A stretch of DNA of 64,000 bases from Gynurincola endophyticus (GCF_003991195.1 NZ_RCWL01000004.1:310001-374000); one strand, 5' to 3'. Positions 19,357 through 28,851 are shown, counted from the stretch's first letter. The notes: generated by a model not told the origin, from the letters alone. Made by a program: numbers and translations.

Positions 19357-19436
19357 TGGGGCGTGCCCCTTCGGGTCGGGCTATCCGCTGCAAGTCCTCG
19401 CTACGCTGTGGGCTTTCCGCTGCTATCCCTCACGCA
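19357..19436 (+). repeat. Interspersed palindromic repeat, copy A (short form)
   Basis: It begins GGGGCGTGCCCC, continues GGGTCGGGCTATCCGCTGCA, and ends GCTGCTATCCCTCACGCA. The same unit occurs inverted at 26649-26777. Repeats of this kind are common between genes in Bacteroidota. A spurious ATG inside it (19356) extends the next reading frame upstream, but the protein-like sequence begins only at 19467. Confidence 0.85.
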
Positions 19437-19466
19437 AGAAAATTTTGTATTCAAAAAATAAAAATC

Positions 19467-20672
19467 ATGAGTACCAGAACGGCAGATTATACTATCCAAG
19501 GATTTATCTATCAGTTTATCGTAACATTTCACAAGCTGTTAGTTTCGGTTAATGATGAGGAAATTACTGTTGAAGGAATAATAGAAGACATTGATATAAC
19601 GACCCCAACAGGTCAGGAAGCAATCCAATGTAAGTATCACGAGAGCAAGCAAAAGTTTACTCTGTCTACTATTTACAAGCCAGTATTACAGATGCTCTGC
19701 CATTACAAGAAAAATCCGACCGCCAATATTAAATATCGGCTTCATGCACATTTCCCGAATGAAACGGTCGGTTCAAATAAAGTTCTCACCAAAGAGGAAT
19801 TGGATTCAATACTGGAATCGAAAGCCGTGGATTTAAAAACATACATTACTGAACTCAGTGGCTTTAAGGGAGGTAATGAATTTTTAAAGCGTTTTACTAT
19901 CGAGTTTGGGGCATCGCTGGCCGATACAGAGAAGACGGTCATCGTATGTCTTTCCAGCGAAGGATTTACAACAGAAGATGTAACTGAAATCTTTTACCCA
20001 AACGCTATACATACAATAGCCGAACTGAGTATTCAGCATGAAGAAAACAAACGCAAGATAAAGAAGACAGCCTTTTTAAATGAGCTTAGGAAGAAAAAGA
20101 AAACCGCTATTAGCAGATGGACAAAAGAGTTGCAAAGTTACGAAAAGCTATTGACCCAAAGAAGAAAACAATTATATAACATTTTACAGGAAAATACAAG
20201 GAAAAGAGCTATCGTATTAGATACTCATTACCTGTCTGGTTCTGAAGATAAAATTCCTATGTTGATGAAAGAATATATAGACAAATACAACAACAAGATT
20301 AGGTTACATCAATGTCCTGTATTTAGTTTGATATGTAATGAAGGAACTTTAAATAAAATATGGGCGGCTCTAAATACAAAAAAAATGCGTGTAGAGCGAG
20401 GGATTGTGGCTGGAGTATTTGACATAAATCATTTTTTAAGAGAACCTATGAAATCATTTAAAGACGGGGGTAATGTTGAATTCAACATGAAGTTATGTAA
20501 TCATGATAATGATTTTGAAACAGTTCTAACAAAGGAGGATTTTGACGATTTATTACTTATCTCCGATAAAAAATTTCCATTTGAAGAACAAGTAACCTGT
20601 AATATAGAAAAAATAAAGACTTCTGAATTTAACGAAATTAGATATCTGTTATCATTAACTAAAACTATATAA
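19467..20672 (+). CDS. Predicted PDDEXK-like (Cap4/DUF4297-type) nuclease, HerA partner
   Basis: A 401-residue protein, counted from the ATG at 19467. An upstream ATG at 19356 only adds translated repeat DNA. The N-terminal 80 residues read as a restriction-nuclease-like fold: YTIQGFIYQF helix, VEGIIEDIDITTPTG with acidic Glu40/Asp41/Asp43, then AIQCKYHES with the Q-x-K site (Gln54, Lys56). Such ED...QxK sites occur in Cap4/DUF4297-type dsDNA nucleases that pair with effectors or HerA ATPases. The remainder has a basic coiled-coil segment (about 195-255) and no recognised domain. It starts a tight operon, with HerA 3 bp downstream. The nuclease role is inferred from the motif and context. Confidence 0.6.
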   Translation: MSTRTADYTIQGFIYQFIVTFHKLLVSVNDEEITVEGIIEDIDITTPTGQEAIQCKYHESKQKFTLSTIYKPVLQMLCHYKKNPTANIKYRLHAHFPNETVGSNKVLTKEELDSILESKAVDLKTYITELSGFKGGNEFLKRFTIEFGASLADTEKTVIVCLSSEGFTTEDVTEIFYPNAIHTIAELSIQHEENKRKIKKTAFLNELRKKKKTAISRWTKELQSYEKLLTQRRKQLYNILQENTRKRAIVLDTHYLSGSEDKIPMLMKEYIDKYNNKIRLHQCPVFSLICNEGTLNKIWAALNTKKMRVERGIVAGVFDINHFLREPMKSFKDGGNVEFNMKLCNHDNDFETVLTKEDFDDLLLISDKKFPFEEQVTCNIEKIKTSEFNEIRYLLSLTKTI

Positions 20673-20675
20673 AGC

Positions 20676-22478
20676 ATGGAAGAAATAGGCAAAGTATTAG
20701 AAAGCTCTCCAGATTCTATACTTATTGAAGTAAGAGATGAAAAGGTTTTTGAAAGAAATAAGAAAGGATTTCAAATAGGAAAGTACTTGGAAATTTCGGA
20801 AGGAAATTTAAATAAGGTTGTAGCTGTCATTCAAAATATTAAATCTAACTCAGCCGATAATGGATCGGAATTAAAGTTTTTTATTCAAACACAACCAATT
20901 GGATATATAGAAAATGATGAATTTCATCGTGGCAGTACTCTTATACCTAGTCCGACCGAGCCAGCATATATGGTTGATGAAGAAACCATTAAGTTGATTT
21001 ATAATTCCAATAAGGATTTTAATTTTCCTTTCGGTAAGCTAGTACAGAATAAGAGTATTGATTTTAAAATCGATGCCAATAAACTATTTGGCAAACATGT
21101 TGCCTTGGTAGGATCTACAGGTTCCGGTAAATCATGTACGGTAGCTAAAATCTTACAAGATGCCGTTGGTATTAATACGCAAAAGAATAAAAATACTGCA
21201 AAACAAAAAAATGCACACATCATTATATTCGACATTCACTCCGAATACAAATCGGCGTTCAGCCTGAAAAAAGAAGAAAAGTTTAATCTCAATACTCTTG
21301 ATGTGGATACTTTAAAACTTCCATATTGGTTGATGAGTTCAGAAGAATTAGAAACATTATTCATTGAGGGGAATGAAAATAATCATCATAATCAGGTCTC
21401 GCAGTTCAAAAAAGCTGTTATTCTGAATAAAGAAAAACATAACCCGTCACTGAAAGATAAGGTTAATTATGATACTCCTGTATTTTTCGATATAAAGGAG
21501 GTATTTAACTATATACAAAATATAAACAGCTTAACTATTTTCACCGAAGGGGGTAAGACATATTTCGCTACATTGGATGAAACCAAAATTGAATCTAATC
21601 CTGACAGACTTTGGGAAGTTCTTAATTTTGAGGAGTCTACTGGAAATAGCAAACATGAGAAGCTTGGTGTTAAAGTATCAAAAGCAGGTGGATTTAATGG
21701 CGAATTCGATAGATTTATCTCTCGACTAGAAACGAAGCTATCAGATAAAAGATTAAACTTCATTTTAAACCCACAAAAAAAAGGCGGGAGTTTCTATAAA
21801 ACAGAAGACTTCGGAGATATTCTGAAACAATTTTTGGGATATCTTGACAAAGCCAATGTCACAATAATAGACTTGAGCGGCATACCATTCGAAGTATTAA
21901 GTATAACCGTAAGTTTAATTTCCCGTCTGGTTTTTGATTTTGCCTTTCACTATTCTAAAATCAAACATCTGAAAGACGAGCAAAACGACATACCATTTAT
22001 GATTGTTTGTGAAGAAGCTCACAATTATATTCCTAAAACCGGAGGTGTAGAATATAAGGCCTCGAAGAAATCAATAGAACGGATAGCAAAAGAAGGGCGA
22101 AAATATGGGTTAAGTCTAATGGTAGTAAGTCAACGACCATCCGAGGTATCCGAAACTATTTTTTCGCAATGCAACAATTTCATTTCACTCAGACTGACTA
22201 ATGTAAATGATCAAAATTATGTGAAGGCCCTAATGCCGGAGAATTCAAATGCAATAGCAGACATTTTACCTAATCTTGGTTCAGGTGAATGTTTAATTGT
22301 AGGAGACGCTGCCTTGATACCCTCTGTAGTCAAACTGGATATGCCAGATCCGCAACCTAAGTCACAATCTGTAAAGTTTCAGGATGAATGGCAAAAGGAC
22401 TGGAAGGAGTTGAGTTTTGATAATATTATTAAAAGATGGAAAAAAGAGGATGTGGAAAAAGAAGAAGATAAAAAATAA
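20676..22478 (+). CDS. HerA/FtsK-type hexameric ATPase (DUF87 family)
   Basis: A 600-residue DNA translocase-type ATPase. An N-terminal HAS-barrel-like beta domain (about 1-100) precedes Walker A GSTGSGKS at 146-153. Walker B is MIVCEEAHNYIP near 442-453, followed by the arginine-finger region ERIAKEGRKYGLSLMVVSQRPSEVSETI, all diagnostic for HerA. HerA proteins form hexameric rings and in defence systems pair with nucleases, SIR2 or DUF4297 subunits. Here it sits 3 bp after a predicted nuclease gene and 15 bp before hamA, implying one transcript and possibly one complex. The last residues are Glu/Lys-rich. Confidence 0.9.
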   Translation: MEEIGKVLESSPDSILIEVRDEKVFERNKKGFQIGKYLEISEGNLNKVVAVIQNIKSNSADNGSELKFFIQTQPIGYIENDEFHRGSTLIPSPTEPAYMVDEETIKLIYNSNKDFNFPFGKLVQNKSIDFKIDANKLFGKHVALVGSTGSGKSCTVAKILQDAVGINTQKNKNTAKQKNAHIIIFDIHSEYKSAFSLKKEEKFNLNTLDVDTLKLPYWLMSSEELETLFIEGNENNHHNQVSQFKKAVILNKEKHNPSLKDKVNYDTPVFFDIKEVFNYIQNINSLTIFTEGGKTYFATLDETKIESNPDRLWEVLNFEESTGNSKHEKLGVKVSKAGGFNGEFDRFISRLETKLSDKRLNFILNPQKKGGSFYKTEDFGDILKQFLGYLDKANVTIIDLSGIPFEVLSITVSLISRLVFDFAFHYSKIKHLKDEQNDIPFMIVCEEAHNYIPKTGGVEYKASKKSIERIAKEGRKYGLSLMVVSQRPSEVSETIFSQCNNFISLRLTNVNDQNYVKALMPENSNAIADILPNLGSGECLIVGDAALIPSVVKLDMPDPQPKSQSVKFQDEWQKDWKELSFDNIIKRWKKEDVEKEEDKK

Positions 22479-22493
22479 TCCAGAGACAAAAGC

Positions 22494-23282
22494 ATGAGAA
22501 ACATTGATATATTAACTCATTTTGAAGAGGCAATAACCAAAAATGGAATAACCATTTTTACATTGAAAGAAGCGGAAAGGGAAGCTTTTTTCGATAAGTT
22601 GCCCCACCCCTATAGAGAGTTGTATCTGACAGATGAAGATTTGAATTGGCGCATTAGTAATTTTGCAACATCCTCGACAGAAGAAATTCTTGAAAAAATT
22701 CCTGATAACCCTTCTATCATGTCCGGAGAGTTTTCAGAAATTTTGTGTTATTACATTATCCCTGAAAAATATTTACCGGCATCACATTTAAGACCACCAA
22801 AGTGGAAATGGAAAGAGAGTAAAAATAACCCTGCCCACTTTACCGATGTAATTCTTTTTTGTCAAAATGACGATAAATCACCAAGTCCGGATGATTGTTT
22901 AGTATCGATTGAATCCAAGGCTCGAGCGACTAAACCAAATGGCACTGAAAGTTCACTCCAAAAAGCAATTGATGATGCGTATAAAGACTACGTAAGTAGA
23001 TTGAGTGAAAGTCTTTTCCATATAAAAACGCGTTACAAGGATGATAGAAATGCCCAAGCTGTAAATCAATTAGAGCGTTTTATGGATGTGGTCAAATATC
23101 CTTCTTTTCTAAAACACTTCAAGGCTATTGCAACAGTCGATGGCGCATTTGCAGATGACCATCTTAAGCATGTAACGGCAATACCAGAGGATATTAAAGA
23201 TACTTTTGAGGTAATACTTATAAGAATAGAAGACTTAAAAGGAGGATACGAACTTACTTATAACCAAATACCAAACACATGA
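22494..23282 (+). CDS. hamA: HamA, Hachiman nuclease subunit (DUF1837)
   Basis: A 262-residue protein matching HamA of the Hachiman antiphage system. Known HamA carries a PDDEXK-type nuclease held in check by the HamB helicase. The catalytic core is visible: GEFSE (Gly78, Glu79), TDVILF with Asp118, and VSIESKARA with Glu140-x-Lys142. It overlaps the helicase gene by 4 bp, the usual Hachiman arrangement. Unusually, the operon carries a second predicted nuclease and a HerA ATPase upstream. The family call rests on motif order plus the adjacent helicase. The start ATG is 15 bp after the herA stop. Confidence 0.85.
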   Translation: MRNIDILTHFEEAITKNGITIFTLKEAEREAFFDKLPHPYRELYLTDEDLNWRISNFATSSTEEILEKIPDNPSIMSGEFSEILCYYIIPEKYLPASHLRPPKWKWKESKNNPAHFTDVILFCQNDDKSPSPDDCLVSIESKARATKPNGTESSLQKAIDDAYKDYVSRLSESLFHIKTRYKDDRNAQAVNQLERFMDVVKYPSFLKHFKAIATVDGAFADDHLKHVTAIPEDIKDTFEVILIRIEDLKGGYELTYNQIPNT

Positions 23283-26215
23283 TTTACCAAGAGCTTAAGC
23301 GGTGGATTGCACAGTCGGAGTCATGGCAGGCATTTATCGATTATAATGTTGCTAATGAAGATCAGGCAAACTATACTTTTTATAACAGGCCCCACGATTT
23401 TTATATTTCGCTTTTGACCAAATTGCAAGACGTTCTTGAACAATTTGGAGAAGAAGAATCAGAAGAGGTAAAAAAAGATTTGCTTTCGCTAGCCAAAGGG
23501 CTTGAAGTATATTCGTTACGTGGTAAAAGAGAGAATTTTTCCGGCGTGAATTATAGTCGTAATATGCTCTACGTTGCCTCATTATATTATCTTGCCGATT
23601 TCCCGGCTACCTCATTTTTGTTATTAAAACCATTTTCGCAAGATTATTTCCAGACACATATAGAGAGATTTATTTACTATTTTTTGTCAAGAAATTATAC
23701 AAGAAAACAAGCTAAGGAGAATCATTACTTTCATTATATTCTGGAATATTTGCGAGAAGGAAATAGAGAAGCAATTGCAAATTTGCAGGAGACTTTCGAT
23801 AATATTCTTAGTCCCAACCATGAAATTGAAAGTCATTTATTTGTCCTTACTTACATTGCAAGAGCTGTTCTTAAGAAATTTTCTACCAATAATCTTTGGC
23901 ATGACCTGACGGAAAATGCAGACGGAATAGACTGGAAGGCGTATGTCCGTTTCAACGTAGCAAAAAACCCTCAGGTTTGGAGTTTCTTTCCATCCCAACA
24001 AGGGGCGATAAGAAAAGGCCTATTAACTTTTAGTCGGGCCTTCAGCTTACAGACCCCCACCAGTTCTGGCAAAACCTCCATAGCAGAATTAGTTATTTAC
24101 AACGAGGTGTCGAGAAACCCTAAGAGTAAAATACTCTATTTAGCACCATTTCGTGCTTTAGCATCAGAATTAAAAAACAATTTGGGCCGCAACCTTACTT
24201 CTAAGTTGGGAATAAAGGTCAAAACTATTTATGGGGGTAATATTGTAACAGACTCGGATCGTATTAGTATTGAACAGTCAAATGTATTGATATCCACGCC
24301 TGAAAAATTCATGGCTATAGAGCTGGGCTTATCAGGAATTCTTGACACTTTTCGGACAGTAATTTGTGATGAAGGGCATTTAATAGATAATACGTCAAGA
24401 GGGATCAGTTATGAATTGCTTCTTTCAAGACTAAAAAATAATGAATCTGTAGAAAGGAGGTTTGTTTTCCTGTCAGCAATTATTCCCAACATAGAAGTAA
24501 TAAACTCATGGCTTGGCGGAACAGAAGAAGACATTGCCCGTTCAAATTACAGACCTACCGAAATTGAACTGGCGTTTCTGGATGAAATAGATGAAACTCG
24601 TTTTAATCTGGATGTAAATCCTCATGAAGAACTACCAACAAGATATATTTTAAACCGCTTTCTATCTCCACAAGATTTTATTACCTCCGACAGTACTTAT
24701 AAAGCAAGAACGTATAAATCGAAAACTGTTGCGGTGGCGCTTAAGTCGTTAAACTCAGGAGCTGTTGCAATATTTGCTCCAACTAAAGGTTCAACGCAAG
24801 GTGTGTCCGGCATCGCATCGGAAGTAATTTCTCAACTTAACACTTCGTTGCCGAAGCCTATTGATTTTTGTATAGCTCAAGAAGTTGAAATATTGGGGCA
24901 GTATTTTCAATACATTTTTGGGAACGACTTTTTACTGACTTTATGTGTAAGCCAGGGCTTTTTATATCATCACGGCGATTTACCTCAATTTGTCAGAGAA
25001 CTTATAGAAAGTTCTGTAAGAAATGAGAGGATTAAACTTTTAATATGTACCAATACTTTAGCGGAAGGAGTCAATTTACCTATAAAAACCTTAGTAATTA
25101 GCACAGCACGGAGATTCAATCAACATTTAGGACGAATTGTGCCTTTAGAAAAAAGGGATTTAAAAAACCTTATAGGTCGGGCCGGTAGAGCAGGGAAGGA
25201 AACCAAGGGTACGGTAATAGTCGTTAACCCTAATGACCGGGCTATACTCTCTGATGTACTGACCAACAGAAACCTGGAGGAAGTTAAGGGGTTTTTATAC
25301 CATGTTGTTGAGATAATTGAACGTTATATAACAAGAAACAAGACTACTTTAAGTAATGAACTATTAGACCAGTTAAAAGAGGCTAACTATATTGATAACT
25401 CAATTATTCAATTGCTAGCTGAGGATGTTCCTGTTGAAAATCTGGAGCAGGAAATCAATACATTAATTGAAAATACATTGACTTTTTACCAAAGTGACAA
25501 TGCGTTACAAAACAGGTTAAGAGAGCTTTTTACTTTACGGACGGAACGAGTAAGACCTACAATCGAAAATGGAAGTATCGGACTGATAAGGTACACCGGT
25601 ATTCCCCTAAGATCGTTTGGTAGAATTGAGGAATTAGTGAACTACCAGCAAGATTTTCTTTCACAAACACTTAGTCCGTTAGATAATCAATGGATAGACT
25701 TCATATTCGATATTATGTACCAGCTTAATGATTTCACTGGTGCTATCCCGTTGGAGATATCAAGAGATAGGTTTATTGAAGCTTTGATAACATGGATGAA
25801 TGGAGGCTGGTACCATCAAGTAGCTCAAAGTTTGGGCAAAACCGTTGACGAAACTCTGATTTTTATAAAATTTCTTGAGTATGAACTACAAAACCTAGCT
25901 GCATCTATAATAAAGTACATTGAAACAAAACGTAGAGATAATGAAGAAGGCACTTCTGAAGCCATTCTTAATTGGTCCAACTACGTGATATACGGGTTAA
26001 ATGACCGCCTGAAATTAGATTTAACAGAAATCAATATTCCTGACAGGATATTAGTATTGCAAATAGCGGATTGGTTTCTTCAAAATGAAATAAACTATGC
26101 CGATCAGGAGGAACTTAAAACAATTATTTTAAGCAATCAAACGTCATTATTAACTTATTTGGAAACGAGGGTGCCGATAATGTCTTTGACTTTATTAGAA
26201 CACTATTTTGAATAG
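23279..26215 (+). CDS. hamB: HamB, Hachiman DExH helicase subunit
   Basis: A 978-residue superfamily 2 helicase of the Ski2-like type seen in Hachiman. An N-terminal helical domain of about 230 residues precedes motif I TPTSSGKT (Thr259-Thr266), motif II DEGH (364-367), motif III LSAIIP near 397, motif V NTLAEGVNLP, and motif VI LIGRAGRAG around 631-639. In studied Hachiman systems HamB loads on DNA and senses aberrant or damaged DNA, releasing HamA nuclease activity. It overlaps hamA by 4 bp and ends the operon. No terminator hairpin follows. Base composition is AT-rich compared with the sbc and jet genes on either side. Confidence 0.88.
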   Translation: MIYQELKRWIAQSESWQAFIDYNVANEDQANYTFYNRPHDFYISLLTKLQDVLEQFGEEESEEVKKDLLSLAKGLEVYSLRGKRENFSGVNYSRNMLYVASLYYLADFPATSFLLLKPFSQDYFQTHIERFIYYFLSRNYTRKQAKENHYFHYILEYLREGNREAIANLQETFDNILSPNHEIESHLFVLTYIARAVLKKFSTNNLWHDLTENADGIDWKAYVRFNVAKNPQVWSFFPSQQGAIRKGLLTFSRAFSLQTPTSSGKTSIAELVIYNEVSRNPKSKILYLAPFRALASELKNNLGRNLTSKLGIKVKTIYGGNIVTDSDRISIEQSNVLISTPEKFMAIELGLSGILDTFRTVICDEGHLIDNTSRGISYELLLSRLKNNESVERRFVFLSAIIPNIEVINSWLGGTEEDIARSNYRPTEIELAFLDEIDETRFNLDVNPHEELPTRYILNRFLSPQDFITSDSTYKARTYKSKTVAVALKSLNSGAVAIFAPTKGSTQGVSGIASEVISQLNTSLPKPIDFCIAQEVEILGQYFQYIFGNDFLLTLCVSQGFLYHHGDLPQFVRELIESSVRNERIKLLICTNTLAEGVNLPIKTLVISTARRFNQHLGRIVPLEKRDLKNLIGRAGRAGKETKGTVIVVNPNDRAILSDVLTNRNLEEVKGFLYHVVEIIERYITRNKTTLSNELLDQLKEANYIDNSIIQLLAEDVPVENLEQEINTLIENTLTFYQSDNALQNRLRELFTLRTERVRPTIENGSIGLIRYTGIPLRSFGRIEELVNYQQDFLSQTLSPLDNQWIDFIFDIMYQLNDFTGAIPLEISRDRFIEALITWMNGGWYHQVAQSLGKTVDETLIFIKFLEYELQNLAASIIKYIETKRRDNEEGTSEAILNWSNYVIYGLNDRLKLDLTEINIPDRILVLQIADWFLQNEINYADQEELKTIILSNQTSLLTYLETRVPIMSLTLLEHYFE

Positions 26216-26262
26216 AATTATAGGTAGTATATGAAAATTAATTTAAGAACTTTAGAAAATAG

Positions 26263-26635
26263 GGCAATAGGATAAAAGTAATAACCCCAATAAAAAAAAT
26301 AGAAAAATTAAAAAGACATAATCGTTTAGCTGTTCTTTTGGTGAGAAATCAAAATTCGGGAAAGACTACCACGTTGAAGTTTTACAATATTTGATTCATT
26401 TGAATGGTACTCAGATTTCCTATTTATGGCCGAACAACTTAATGGGGCAGAATACCAAAATACCATCCGAATTCTCAGAGGGAATGACTACCACATAAAA
26501 GAGTTTATATTGGACAGCACTAACTGTGACACCATTTGGAACTATTATGATAAAAAGGATGAGAACCTGTTTTTGAACTATAGAACGGAAGCAATGGGAG
26601 AGTATGTGCGGCGGTTTATTCTGGAGAGGATATAA
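26263..26635 (+). pseudogene. Decayed P-loop NTPase gene
   Basis: Frame 1 from about 26263 reads RLAVLLVRNQNSGKTTTLKF, which resembles a Walker A strand-loop-helix, then stops at 26392-26394. The next frame continues as DSFEWYSDFLF and joins MAEQLNGAEYQNTIRIL, running 69 codons from 26426 to a stop at 26635 (RRFILERI end). The two frames fit one protein broken by a frameshift, and the N-terminus is also missing. No specific family was recognised. It lies between hamB and the inverted repeat, so it may be a lost member of the same module. Confidence 0.5.
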
Positions 26636-26648
26636 TTACACACACACC

Positions 26649-26777
26649 TGCGTGAGGGATAGCAGCGGAAAGCCCGCAGCGAGGGACGAGCGAGGACTTG
26701 CAGCGAATAGCCCGACCCCTGCCCACACTATTTTTGTAGTTCTTTGATAAATGTAAAACGGGCAGGGGGCACGCCCT
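26649..26777 (-). repeat. Interspersed palindromic repeat, copy B (long form, inverted)
   Basis: Read on the minus strand it gives AGGGCGTGCCCCCTGCC, an AT-rich insert, GGGCAGGGGTCGGGCTATTC, and finally GCTGCTATCCCTCACGCA. The ends match copy A at 19357-19436. The middle carries an extra stem (CCCCTGCCC/GGGCAGGGG). It closes the right side of the HerA-Hachiman segment in inverted orientation. Confidence 0.85.
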
Positions 26778-26787
26778 GGTAAAGAAA

Positions 26788-27180
26788 CTATTTCTTTTCA
26801 ATCAACTTCTCCAGCTTGTCGATCATTTCCTTTTGTTGTTGCAGCATACGTTCGTATAGCTCAACCATCTTATCAACAGGGTTGAAAGATGGCTGAAAGG
26901 TAAATCCTGATGCAACGGCATTGTCTTTAAAGTCTTGGAAAGAATAAGTATTAGCAATCACATTCACCGCCTGTTCCTCATCAAAATTCCGGAAAGCCTC
27001 AACGGGTATTTTTAGTACCGCAGAAATTTGTTGCAACAGGGGCGCATCAATAGTTTCTTTCTGTTCCAGCAGCGATACCTTTTGCTGGTTCCAGTCGTCG
27101 CCCAGTTCTGCAGCCAGTGCATCCTGATTGATGCCAAGTATTTCTCAGAAACGTTTTACATTGCGTCATTCGCATATTTT
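26788..27180 (-). pseudogene. Decayed XRE-family regulator upstream of the Wadjet operon
   Basis: The intact part is an 82-codon frame (26788-27036) with the C-terminal half of a Cro/CI-like regulator and a coiled-coil tail ending IDKLEKLIEKK. Upstream the same frame still encodes the helix-turn-helix (EILGINQDALAAEL, then DDWNQQKVSLLEQKETI). It is interrupted by a TGA at 27145-27147, where an Arg codon would be expected (VKRF-stop-EILG), and by another stop just before. The HTH therefore cannot be made. It is divergent from jetA and may once have regulated it. Intact relatives are common beside mobile or defence genes. Confidence 0.65.
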
Positions 27181-27383
27181 GTTAGTAGGAGTAGCGGTAT
27201 GTATCATAGCAGTAAATTTTAAATTTATTTGACATGTAAACTACGTATTTTCTGTGTAAATAACCAGCAGGCGGGCAGTGTACAAATGATTATGCAATCA
27301 TTGTTACTCATGATTAAACCCTTACTTGTAAAACAGTTTACCATGCTATTCATCACCCAACCGGTAAGCTAAAATTTGTAAAC

Positions 27384-28850
27384 ATGACATTCGAATCACT
27401 CATTCAGCAATTTAAAACGGCCAGGCCCCTGCTGCTGCTGCGGGCCCGTAATGCGCCTTTTATAATATCCTTCCTGCACAGAGTATTTGCCGATGCTAAT
27501 ACTACCACTATTGCCAACAGTGAACTGCGCAGCAAACTGGAAGGGTATATGGAAGACCTGTCTTATCAGGAAAAAGATGAGGAGTTGGATGCTGCCACGC
27601 TGTTTGACGACTTCGCCTTAAGAGCAGCACAATACATTGACAAATGGAGCAACAGCGGTTATTTACGCAAATATCCCGGCGACGATGGCGAAGACCTGCA
27701 TGAACTCACACCCGACACCATTAAAGTACTGAAATGGCTCGAAGACCTGGCACCACGCGAATACATAGGCACCAACAGCCGGTTTAAAGATATTTTCTTT
27801 AAGCTGCAAAAAATGGTGGAACAAACCAATGAAGATCCCGAGGCCCGCATAGAAGAACTGCAGAAAAAGAAATGGGAAATAGAAAACGAAATTAACCTGA
27901 TCAGGCTGGGTAAAAAGCCCAGCGTGTTTGACGAAACAGAAATTAAAGAGCAGTTTTACGACCTCAATAAAATGTCTCGTGAACTGTTGGCGGATTTTTC
28001 GGAAGTGGAGCAAAATTTTGAACAGATACGTAAAGACATTCAAAGAAAATATACCGAACGCGACGTAGCCAAAGGTACCCTGCTGGTATTTGCACTGGAC
28101 GCGTTAGACGATATAGATCAAAAGCCGCAGGGAAAAAGCTTTAAAGCTTTTTGGGAATTTTTGATGAACGAAAAGCGACAGCAGGAATTTAACGCACTTA
28201 CCGATCGGCTGTACCAGATACTTTCCGAAAACAATATTGACTATAACAACGACAAATTCCTCAAAAACCTGAAACGCTACCTGCACGTATCCGGTCGAAA
28301 AGTAATTGATGCCAACAAAAAACTAAGTGAAAAAATAAGCCGCGTATTATCAGAAAAAAACCTCCTGGAACGGAGAAGGGCTATGGAGCTGATTGGCGAC
28401 ATACGGCAAATGGCTTTTGAACTGATTGATGTGAAGTTAAAAGACGACGATTTTTTTTTCGTTGAAGATAAACCCAATATCAACCTTTTTGACCGCTGGC
28501 AACCCGGTGAGGAACGGAATACTACCACTAATATACTGTTTCCTGATAACAATAACGACGAGGAAGAAACCGTTGACTTTAAAGTATTGTTTGACCAGTT
28601 TACCATTGATAAGAAAAAGCTGCAACAGCGAATAGACCAAATGTTGGAAACAAAAGACCAGACAACTTTAAAAGAAATTGTTGATACTTATGGTATAGAG
28701 AATGGCCTGAGTGAAGTGGTGGGTTACTTTTCGCTGGCAACCGAGGGTAGTCACCACATTATTATCGAGGATGCAAAAGAGCCGATACTGGTGGGCGAAC
28801 GTTGGGTAAATGTGCCTATGATTATTTATACAAAACCAATAAAACAGTGA
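27384..28850 (+). CDS. jetA: Wadjet JetA (DUF3375, MukF/kleisin-like)
   Basis: A 488-residue kleisin-like subunit of the Wadjet plasmid-defence complex. It starts with the DUF3375-type N-terminus (ARPLLLLRARNAPFIISFLH), continues with the winged-helix segment ending WSNSGYLRKYPGDDGEDLHE, and has coiled coils around 155-230. JetA bridges the JetC heads and binds JetB. It is the first gene of jetABCD, 1 bp before jetB. The promoter should lie in 27240-27383, where no exact TAnnTTTG box was found. Codon use is more GC-rich than the Hachiman genes. DUF3375 assignment points to Wadjet type I. Confidence 0.88.
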   Translation: MTFESLIQQFKTARPLLLLRARNAPFIISFLHRVFADANTTTIANSELRSKLEGYMEDLSYQEKDEELDAATLFDDFALRAAQYIDKWSNSGYLRKYPGDDGEDLHELTPDTIKVLKWLEDLAPREYIGTNSRFKDIFFKLQKMVEQTNEDPEARIEELQKKKWEIENEINLIRLGKKPSVFDETEIKEQFYDLNKMSRELLADFSEVEQNFEQIRKDIQRKYTERDVAKGTLLVFALDALDDIDQKPQGKSFKAFWEFLMNEKRQQEFNALTDRLYQILSENNIDYNNDKFLKNLKRYLHVSGRKVIDANKKLSEKISRVLSEKNLLERRRAMELIGDIRQMAFELIDVKLKDDDFFFVEDKPNINLFDRWQPGEERNTTTNILFPDNNNDEEETVDFKVLFDQFTIDKKKLQQRIDQMLETKDQTTLKEIVDTYGIENGLSEVVGYFSLATEGSHHIIIEDAKEPILVGERWVNVPMIIYTKPIKQ

Positions 28851-28851
28851 T

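Noticed and set aside
19356-19466. N-terminal extension (37 codons) of the first Hachiman-operon gene
   Set aside because: It is translation of the palindromic repeat and the spacer after it, and protein-like sequence starts at the ATG at 19467.
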